Source: Flavobacterium psychrophilum (GTDB lineage: Bacteria; Bacteroidota; Bacteroidia; Flavobacteriales; Flavobacteriaceae). Taken from it: 11,260 nt of DNA. Shown piece by piece: positions 6,176 through 11,260 of this stretch. The DNA lies in contig QFQM01000140.1 of NCBI GenBank assembly GCA_003243255.1, positions 1 to 11,260 on the forward strand. The letters are read 5' to 3'. How positions within the stretch are numbered: position 1 is the stretch's first letter; every line of letters begins with the position of its first letter. Below the pieces are notes generated by a model. It saw only the letters and a list, made by a program, of their open reading frames with translations. It did no database searches and was not told the origin of the DNA. Position numbers and translations under genes: made by a program.

Positions 6176-6202
6176 AAAACCGATGGCATAGCCATCGGTT
6201 TT
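6176..6202 (-). terminator. Terminator of the TonB operon
   Basis: A perfect 12-bp stem, AAAACCGATGGC (6176-6187) with GCCATCGGTTTT (6191-6202), has a 3-nt loop. Read leftward the stem runs directly into TTTTTTATTT. It lies 17 bp after the TPR gene stop and separates the long leftward operon from the queE promoter. Rightward it has only TTTTAG, so its main direction is leftward. Confidence 0.88.
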
Positions 6203-6219
6203 AGTATTATGGAGATATA

Positions 6220-7914
6220 TTATTTTAAAGACTTAAGTTGTCCTTTTACATACTCATCATTAGGATCAAGAGCAAGAGCTTTATTGAAATAATCACCTGC
6301 TTTTGTTTTATCCGTTACAGCATAGTAAGCACCTGCGTTTGAGTAAGCATCAAGAAGGTTCTTTTTCTGTTTTGTTACTTCCTCAGGACCTGCAGCATTA
6401 ACGATCTCGATATATTTATCATAAGACTCTGCCATTGTTTTTAATGACTCCGGAGTCTGGATATACCTGTTTACTTTAGCTCTGTAAAGATATGCATCCT
6501 GAGATTTTGCATTAAGCTCAATTACTTTAGCAAGAGCTGTATCTGCTTTTTTAAGGTTTTCAATATTTCCTTTTTGCGCTTCAGCCGACTTGTTTACGTG
6601 ATCAAAGTAAATTGAATATGCATAGAAGAAATTATCAGCCATTAAGTTTCTGTTATCAGGATTTGTAGTAGCAACTCCGTATACAACAGCCGCAGGGCCA
6701 TACAATTTCTGTTTGAAAAGTTTCTGACCAACAGCACCAAACTCATTAGTAATATTGATATCTGTCTCAGCAGCTTTCTGAATGTTAGCGATAGCTTCAT
6801 CAAAAGCAGCCTGGTTTGTTATGATAGCATTACCCTGAGCATCCTGGCCAACGCTTGATGCAAGGTTAGCAAGACCTAAGTAAAGATAGTCACGTGCAAT
6901 GATACGTTTTGGATCAGCTTTAGCAATCCACTCTTTCATAGATGCAGAACTCTCAGCATACTTACCATTCTCATACTGCGAATAAGCAAGGTAACGAAGT
7001 ATCCTTGGGTTTACTTTATCCATCTGCTGCATTTTCAATGCTTCAGCTTCAAGTCCTTTGTAGTCATCAGTAAGCAAAAGGAAATCCGCACGTCTCATAC
7101 GAGAGTTAAGAGAGTAATCCGTAAGCGTCATATATTTTTCATAATATGAAAGTGCCTTAGCGTTGTACTCTTTTTTCTTAGCCGGCTCAGTTACACCCCA
7201 AATGTAGTAGGTCTCAGCAAGCTCTCTGTAAACAGGACCATAGTTAGGATTTGAAGCAACTATAGCATCAAACGCCTTGATAGCCTCAGGGAAAGCAACT
7301 CTTGTATTTTTAGTGATAACCGCCATCTGAAGTTTAGCCCTTAGAAGTGAGTTATCATAAAGAAGTGCATTACGGTATGCAGAATATGCCTCGCTCTGGT
7401 TTCTCTCACCGTAGTAAGCATCACCAAGGCTAAGGTAAGCCTGAGCCGATTTAGCATCTTTTGCAACTGCTTTATTTAAAACAGTAATAGCTTTTTTATA
7501 ATCCGGTTTTTCAGCGTTGATGTATGCGCGTCCTATGTAGATTAGCTGCTCAACGTCTCTCTTACCTAATTCTTTTTCTACAGCATCAAATTTAGCCTGA
7601 GCCGCAGTAGCATTACCTGCATTAAGATCTATCTGTCCAAGCCCGATATTGTTGAAATCGGCATTATTTTTAACCGCTTTACCTTTATTGAAATAAATAG
7701 CAGCAGAATCCTGCTCAGTTTGTTTAAGGTAGATATCCCCTAAGAAGAAGTAATTCTTTCCTTCATCCGGAGATGATGAGATAAGCGATTTTAAAATTGT
7801 TTTTGCTTTTTGGTATTGTTCGGCATCAATTGCTTTCTTTGCTTCGTTAACATCCTGTGCAGATGCTGCTCCAAAAAATAACAATGATAAACCGAGAAAT
7901 TTCAACTCTTTCAT
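6220..7914 (-). CDS. Secreted tetratricopeptide-repeat (TPR) protein
   Basis: This 564-residue protein has a Sec signal peptide (MKELKFLGLSLLFFGAASA, cleavage before Gln20) and then a chain of TPR-like helical hairpins. Clear units occur at about 23-80 (YQKAKTILKSLI, then YFFLGDIYLKQTEQDSAAIYF), 123-190 (AITVLNKAVAKDAKSAQAYLSLGDAYY), 205-265, 300-335, 390-425 and 450-560, the last ending in the canonical TKAGDYFNKALALDPNDEY. The repeats are regular enough for a periplasmic protein-interaction scaffold; no catalytic domain is visible. It is the final gene of the TonB-ExbD operon, 40 bp after the PstS-like lipoprotein, and ends at a strong hairpin. In the family, TPR proteins hold other proteins in complexes. 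That it works with the TonB system or the lipoprotein is an inference from position. Confidence 0.85.
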   Translation of the reverse strand: MKELKFLGLSLLFFGAASAQDVNEAKKAIDAEQYQKAKTILKSLISSSPDEGKNYFFLGDIYLKQTEQDSAAIYFNKGKAVKNNADFNNIGLGQIDLNAGNATAAQAKFDAVEKELGKRDVEQLIYIGRAYINAEKPDYKKAITVLNKAVAKDAKSAQAYLSLGDAYYGERNQSEAYSAYRNALLYDNSLLRAKLQMAVITKNTRVAFPEAIKAFDAIVASNPNYGPVYRELAETYYIWGVTEPAKKKEYNAKALSYYEKYMTLTDYSLNSRMRRADFLLLTDDYKGLEAEALKMQQMDKVNPRILRYLAYSQYENGKYAESSASMKEWIAKADPKRIIARDYLYLGLANLASSVGQDAQGNAIITNQAAFDEAIANIQKAAETDINITNEFGAVGQKLFKQKLYGPAAVVYGVATTNPDNRNLMADNFFYAYSIYFDHVNKSAEAQKGNIENLKKADTALAKVIELNAKSQDAYLYRAKVNRYIQTPESLKTMAESYDKYIEIVNAAGPEEVTKQKKNLLDAYSNAGAYYAVTDKTKAGDYFNKALALDPNDEYVKGQLKSLK

Positions 7915-7954
7915 TTGTATTATTTTATATTTCTACTTGTTCAAATTAAATGCA

Positions 7955-8875
7955 TTACTCTGTCACTTCGATTTCCCTATATGGGAGTTTTACCGGAAGC
8001 AGACCTGTCTTTAAAATAATGCGTTGGCCTTCGAATGCACCTATGTAGGTTGCAAAACCCATGCCTAAGCCGTCCCTGCCACTGTAATTTAACACATACA
8101 CTTTACGTATTAATGGGTAAGAATCCGTGGCTATATTGCTCTGAGTGGGCTTATAATATTTTTTAACACCTTTGTCAATTTTAACATTATCAACTGCCAA
8201 AACAGTGATATCTGACACAATTTTTCTCATTTCCTGTGATGGTTGTGACAGCCAGTTTACACCAACAACCCCAACAGACCCGGGATTGTCGTGTACATAA
8301 CGGATAACTTCCTCATTTGTTTTAAGCGAATAAACATTTTGAGCGGGAAGTTGTTTTACTCCGGCTCTCTTCAAAAGTTCGCCAACAGCACCTGAATTAG
8401 CATTATCAAATACTAATTTCTGAACTTTATCTGAAGGTTCACCTTTAATGACCTTTAAAATTTCGTTAAGTTCTACTACGGTATCTTTAGCAGACTTATT
8501 CGCAATAAAAGCAATAGCATCGCTGGCGAATTGAGTGATCTGAGGAGTAATCTTACGTTTAACAAAATAAGCATTTTCTTCTTCCGTAAGCAGCCTTGGC
8601 ATAACCACTACACTTGCTTTGTTCTCCACAAGATCTTTTACCACTTCAGTATCCGATTTGTTTACCTGCGTAACATGAGCTCTCGGATAAACACTGTGAA
8701 AAACCTGTAATACATCTTCAACAGCGGGCTGAACCGTATTATCAACCAGTATGGTCGTATTACCGGAAGTAAGTGTTTCTTCTATTTCTTTAGTCCTTGT
8801 TGTTTTATCATCCTTACATGAAAAAACAAGAGTAATAATAAAAAGAGAAACGAATATTTTATATGTGTGTTTCAT
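7955..8875 (-). CDS. PstS-like substrate-binding lipoprotein
   Basis: The 306-residue protein resembles the PstS/PBP-like solute-binding fold (PF12849). Features include TILVDNTVQPAVEDVLQVF (41-59) at the first strand and helix, DNANSGAVGELL (157-168) where PstS has its SG-containing ligand loop, NPGSVGVVGVNWLS (197-210), and a C-terminal YVLNYSGRDGLGMGFATYI region (260-278). A lipoprotein signal (MKHTYKIFVSLFIITLVFSC, Cys20) anchors it to a membrane. I choose ATG 8875 because it starts this signal; an in-frame ATG at 8905 would add ten residues and overlap the upstream gene by 16 bp. There is no pstC, pstA or pstB nearby, so it is not part of a standard phosphate ABC importer here. It sits between the TonB genes and a TPR gene in one operon. 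Phosphate as a ligand is unproven. Confidence 0.8.
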   Translation of the reverse strand: MKHTYKIFVSLFIITLVFSCKDDKTTRTKEIEETLTSGNTTILVDNTVQPAVEDVLQVFHSVYPRAHVTQVNKSDTEVVKDLVENKASVVVMPRLLTEEENAYFVKRKITPQITQFASDAIAFIANKSAKDTVVELNEILKVIKGEPSDKVQKLVFDNANSGAVGELLKRAGVKQLPAQNVYSLKTNEEVIRYVHDNPGSVGVVGVNWLSQPSQEMRKIVSDITVLAVDNVKIDKGVKKYYKPTQSNIATDSYPLIRKVYVLNYSGRDGLGMGFATYIGAFEGQRIILKTGLLPVKLPYREIEVTE

Positions 8876-8889
8876 TATAATACTACTAA

Positions 8890-9117
8890 TTACCTGTTTT
8901 GCCATAGCCTTATGAATCTGAAAAAAGCATAAACTATGAGCAGTAGCCCGAAAGCGAGCCTTCCATTATATGTAATATTCAGTGGAATTGTTTTCCAGAA
9001 TATTAGTGTAAGGCCAAGCGCAAGGTATAGCAGAAAGAACAGCATACCTAAAACAAACAGAAATCGCTTTAGGGGCGATTTCTGTGTGTCTTCCTGAGAT
9101 TGTCTTCTTGAAAGCAT
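8890..9117 (-). CDS. Small two-helix membrane protein of the TonB operon
   Basis: This 75-residue protein has a charged N-terminal tail (MLSRRQSQEDTQKSPLKR), a first hydrophobic segment at about 19-41 (FLFVLGMLFFLLYLALGLTLIFW) and a second at about 53-70 (RLAFGLLLIVYAFFRFIRLW). The basic ends suggest that both termini face the cytoplasm. No family name is recognised. The ATG is 11 bp after the tonB stop and its stop is 14 bp before the lipoprotein start, so it is surely in the same transcript. By position it could be an accessory of the inner-membrane energising complex, but this is inference only. A longer overlapping frame at 8966-9256 covers both this gene and the tonB end and is not credible. 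Confidence 0.7.
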   Translation of the reverse strand: MLSRRQSQEDTQKSPLKRFLFVLGMLFFLLYLALGLTLIFWKTIPLNITYNGRLAFGLLLIVYAFFRFIRLWQNR

Positions 9118-9128
9118 CCCAGTTTTCC

Positions 9129-9956
9129 TTATGATTTAATATTGATCGTAATAGGAAGGTTGTAAGAAGCCCTAACCGGTTTTCCGTTCTGGATACCCGG
9201 ACTCCACTTAGTCTTAAGCGACTTAAGTACGCGTTCAGCTTCTTTACCAAGTCCATAACCCGGATCTCTCAAAATCTTGATAGCTGTTAATGTACCGTCT
9301 TTTTCTACTACGAAAGAAACGTAGATCTTAGCTGTCATGTTCTGGTCGATTTCAGGAATTCTGAAGTTTTTGTTTACATAACCGTAGAATGCCTGTATAC
9401 CTCCAGGGAATTCAGGTTGTACCTGTAGACCAGCAGAATTATAAACCGTGTTATCCGGAGCTTCAACACCTTTATCAAGGTCACCTGACGGAGTACCGAT
9501 GTTAACGTCTCCCGTTGGGCTAGCCTCAGCATTCCTTGAACTTGGATCAGCTTCTTTAAACTGCTCTGTTTTCGGTGGATTATCCGGCACTTCTTCTTTC
9601 TTTGCTGCCTCAAGTGGCTTAAGTTTTACCTCTTCCACAATTGACTTCGGAGCCTGCATCTGCTCCACCGGTGGTGGAGGTGGTGGAAGCTCAGCTTCTA
9701 CTGGTGGCTCAGGAATATCAATCACCTCGATTACCTTATCCACATTATCCTCTTTCCCTTTTGCAGCAAGATCACCAATCATATCAGCAATCATAGGCGT
9801 TGAGATAAGGAACGTGAACAGGATAGCTCCGATGATAAGTGCCTTTACAGTAGTCTTAGGGTTTTCGGTACGGAGCTGGTAAGCACCATACGCCTTGTTA
9901 CGGCCTTCAAAGACCATATCAACCCAAGACTTATTAAAAATATTCAGTTTTGACAT
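9129..9956 (-). CDS. tonB: TonB energy transducer
   Basis: TonB spans the periplasm and passes energy from the inner-membrane proton channel to TonB-dependent outer-membrane receptors. The 275-residue protein has a cytoplasmic N terminus with VFEGRNKAYGAYQLR (15-29, typical of Bacteroidota TonB), one transmembrane segment at about 38-60, a Pro/Glu-rich linker at about 80-145 with ELPPPPPPVE (89-98), and a C-terminal TonB domain at about 180-275. The domain shows PEFPGGIQAFYGYVNKNF, YVSFVVEKDGTLTAIKILRD and WSPGIQNGKPVRASYNLPI, the usual receptor-contact fold. It is preceded by two exbD-like genes and followed closely (11 bp) by the small membrane gene, all on one strand. ATG 9956 lies 31 bp after the exbD stop. 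The position and N terminus leave little doubt. Confidence 0.93.
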   Translation of the reverse strand: MSKLNIFNKSWVDMVFEGRNKAYGAYQLRTENPKTTVKALIIGAILFTFLISTPMIADMIGDLAAKGKEDNVDKVIEVIDIPEPPVEAELPPPPPPVEQMQAPKSIVEEVKLKPLEAAKKEEVPDNPPKTEQFKEADPSSRNAEASPTGDVNIGTPSGDLDKGVEAPDNTVYNSAGLQVQPEFPGGIQAFYGYVNKNFRIPEIDQNMTAKIYVSFVVEKDGTLTAIKILRDPGYGLGKEAERVLKSLKTKWSPGIQNGKPVRASYNLPITINIKS

Positions 9957-9987
9957 ATCTATTTTTTATTTGTTTAACAAAAGCTAA

Positions 9988-10554
9988 TTAATACAAATTA
10001 GTCTTTTTCAACAGGTCAATTTCTCCTGGCGTAATATCACCTATAGCATAAAGCTGTGGGTGGGTAATCGCCATCTCATCAAGGATATCTACAAGGTTTT
10101 TATAACTTGCTTTATCGCTCAACTTAATATTTACGATAAGACCTTCATCATCTTTACCTGTATCTCTTTTAGCAATAGCTTTACCTATAGCGATCTGTTT
10201 GATAAGATCTTTACGAATACCATCTTTACCGAATTTAGCTTCAGTTGGAGCCTCAACGGGAGCTTCAAATTTACCCCTGTACCACAATATTGTATTGTCT
10301 TTACCTACAAGAACAGTTAAAAGCCTTTCTTCAGGGATCTTAGTAACGTCTTCTTTTTTATCTTCTTTATTTTTATCCGGCATTGCAAGCGGCATAGACT
10401 GCGGCTTTGACAACGTAGTGGTAAGCATGAAGAACGTAATAAGAAGGAAAGCCAAATCCACCATCGCTGTTAAGTCAACACCCGGGTTTGATTTCTTACT
10501 TCTTACCTTGCCACCTTTCTTGCCACCACCGTCGCCGGTATTTAATTCTGCCAT
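9988..10554 (-). CDS. exbD: ExbD/TolR-family protein, second in the operon
   Basis: ExbD partners with the ExbB channel to power TonB. The 188-residue protein has a basic cytoplasmic tail (residues 7-24, rich in Lys and Gly), one transmembrane helix with the essential aspartate in VDLTAMVDLAFLLITFFM (Asp33; 26-43) and a periplasmic domain. The domain includes LLTVLVGKDNTILWYRGKF (78-96), then GLIVNIKLSDKASYKNLVDILDEM (138-161) and YAIGDITPGEIDLLKK near the end. At 188 residues it is longer than the 141-residue E. coli ExbD; the extra part lies mainly in the periplasmic region at about 52-130. It starts 20 bp after the first exbD-like gene and is followed 31 bp later by tonB. It could equally be called exbD2. 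Confidence 0.92.
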   Translation of the reverse strand: MAELNTGDGGGKKGGKVRSKKSNPGVDLTAMVDLAFLLITFFMLTTTLSKPQSMPLAMPDKNKEDKKEDVTKIPEERLLTVLVGKDNTILWYRGKFEAPVEAPTEAKFGKDGIRKDLIKQIAIGKAIAKRDTGKDDEGLIVNIKLSDKASYKNLVDILDEMAITHPQLYAIGDITPGEIDLLKKTNLY

Positions 10555-10574
10555 TTTATAGTGTGTTTATAAAA

Positions 10575-11225
10575 TTAAAAGTTTTCGTCTCTTAAACCGG
10601 TTACAAGAAAGAACCTGTTTTTCTTTTGCTCCTGCAGGATATCAATTACCCTTTTTACAGTTGGATAGTCTTCTTTGGCATCACCCTTAATAGCAACATC
10701 AAGATCCTTAAGTTTCTCAGGTGCCAACTCTCCAGCCTGGATTTTCTCCTCCTGGATTTGTTTTTGTGCCTGTCTTGCAAACTTCACCCAGTTACCTAAC
10801 TGGTTGTTTACTGAATCATAAGGTATCCCTTTTTGAAGATTCCCTTCATTTCTTTTTGCAGGCTCAAGAGCTAAAAGTCCTTTAAGCTGGTTAAGCGGAA
10901 CACCAAAACCTTCCATGTTAGTGAATGATTTATACTCTTCCTCAGTAAAAGGAATGTTATATTCCGTAGAAATACGCTCAAGCGTTCCTTTTCTGGCATC
11001 GCGTGGGATGGTAAAGAACACCTGTTTATCACCTATCGTAATAGTAGCCACACCCTCTTCCGGTAATTTATCAATTACTGTTGAAGCCGGTGTATCAACC
11101 GGTTTCGGCTCTGGCTGCTTTGCGGTAGCTGTCATAATAAAGAATGATAGCAGTAGGAATGCCACGTCACACATCGCGGTCATGTCAATCCTGGTGCTCT
11201 TCTTTGATATTTTAACTTTAGCCAT
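10575..11225 (-). CDS. exbD: ExbD/TolR-family protein, first in the operon, long periplasmic domain
   Basis: This is a second ExbD-type subunit of 216 residues. The transmembrane helix RIDMTAMCDVAFLLLSFF (12-29) carries the essential aspartate (Asp20, with Asp14 as in the VD of the paralogue). The periplasmic part is unusually long. ATITIGDKQVFFTIP (60-74) resembles the ExbD first strand, then about 90 residues of charged, helical sequence (75-170) precede the usual ending LDVAIKGDAKEDYPTVKRVIDILQ (174-197) and FFLVTGLRDE (205-214). The ATG at 11225 is followed directly by the Lys-rich cytoplasmic tail. Two ExbD-like genes side by side upstream of tonB are common in Flavobacteriaceae; the proteins differ strongly in sequence, so they are not a recent duplicate. 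An ExbB/TolQ gene is expected just upstream, beyond the window. Confidence 0.92.
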   Translation of the reverse strand: MAKVKISKKSTRIDMTAMCDVAFLLLSFFIMTATAKQPEPKPVDTPASTVIDKLPEEGVATITIGDKQVFFTIPRDARKGTLERISTEYNIPFTEEEYKSFTNMEGFGVPLNQLKGLLALEPAKRNEGNLQKGIPYDSVNNQLGNWVKFARQAQKQIQEEKIQAGELAPEKLKDLDVAIKGDAKEDYPTVKRVIDILQEQKKNRFFLVTGLRDENF

Positions 11226-11260
11226 TATTGATTTTTATTAGCTATGGACTACCTGAAAGT
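11226..11260 (-). other. Upstream end of the operon, possible tail of a preceding gene
   Basis: Read leftward, all three frames meet a stop within this stretch, so the end of the preceding gene cannot be fixed. One frame would end in a short tail with TAA at 11240-11238, 12 bp before the exbD start. There is no TAnnTTTG box or terminator hairpin here, which agrees with the operon continuing from the right. An ExbB-type gene is expected there but not visible. Confidence 0.3.

Noticed and set aside
8966..9256. Minus-strand frame spanning the tonB end and the small membrane gene
   Set aside because: It overlaps two better-supported frames in a different phase, and its sequence has no domain signature.
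9448..9882. Plus-strand frame of 144 codons rich in Gly and Ser
   Set aside because: It is the antisense of the tonB proline-rich linker; the glycine run is the complement of proline codons.
1..11260. Mobile elements, CRISPR arrays, tRNAs
   Set aside because: I looked for transposase-like proteins, spaced direct repeats and cloverleaf-forming sequence and saw none; the repeats found are terminator hairpins.

Overview
The window looks like chromosome from a member of the Bacteroidota, most probably a Flavobacteriaceae (Flavobacterium or a near relative). The grounds are a low-GC, A/T-rich composition, several copies of the Bacteroidota -7 promoter box TAnnTTTG, almost no Shine-Dalgarno sequences, and protein families with flavobacterial hallmarks, such as a TonB that opens with VFEGRNKAYGAYQLR. 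No mobile element, CRISPR array, tRNA or rRNA gene body is visible, and all complete genes appear intact.

Region 1 (1-342) has no gene. Its left end carries a strong leftward promoter with a leader that resembles the start of an rRNA operon lying just outside the window. Its right end holds the terminator of the first gene. Region 2 (343-3133) is a divergent pair: a leftward LolC/LolE-type permease with a TTG start and a rightward NamZ (DUF1343) lipoprotein, only 7 bp apart. NamZ is followed by a 68-residue helical orphan protein that may share its transcript. Region 3 (3137-4273) is a tight leftward operon of a CxxCxxCC (YkgJ/UPF0153) protein, a VOC/glyoxalase-fold protein and a two-helix membrane protein. 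Region 4 (4304-5011) is a divergent rightward SAM methyltransferase, ending at a bidirectional terminator shared with the opposing genes. Region 5 (5064-6145) is leftward queE (7-carboxy-7-deazaguanine synthase) followed by a secreted DUF2059 protein, with a recognisable promoter.

Region 6 (6220-11225) is the largest unit and belongs to a leftward operon that enters from the right: exbD-like, second exbD-like, tonB, a small two-helix membrane protein, a PstS-like substrate-binding lipoprotein and a secreted TPR protein, ending at a perfect 12-bp hairpin terminator. The ExbB/TolQ channel subunit expected for such a system would lie just upstream, beyond position 11260. Together these genes would convert proton motive force into work on outer-membrane transporters. 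The lipoprotein and TPR protein are probable periplasmic accessories whose job is not known.

Nothing here is clearly a brand-new system. The most rewarding targets are the TonB/double-ExbD operon with its transporter-less PstS-like lipoprotein and TPR partner, and the 68-residue amphipathic orphan. All family calls are from reading the translations; no database search was run.
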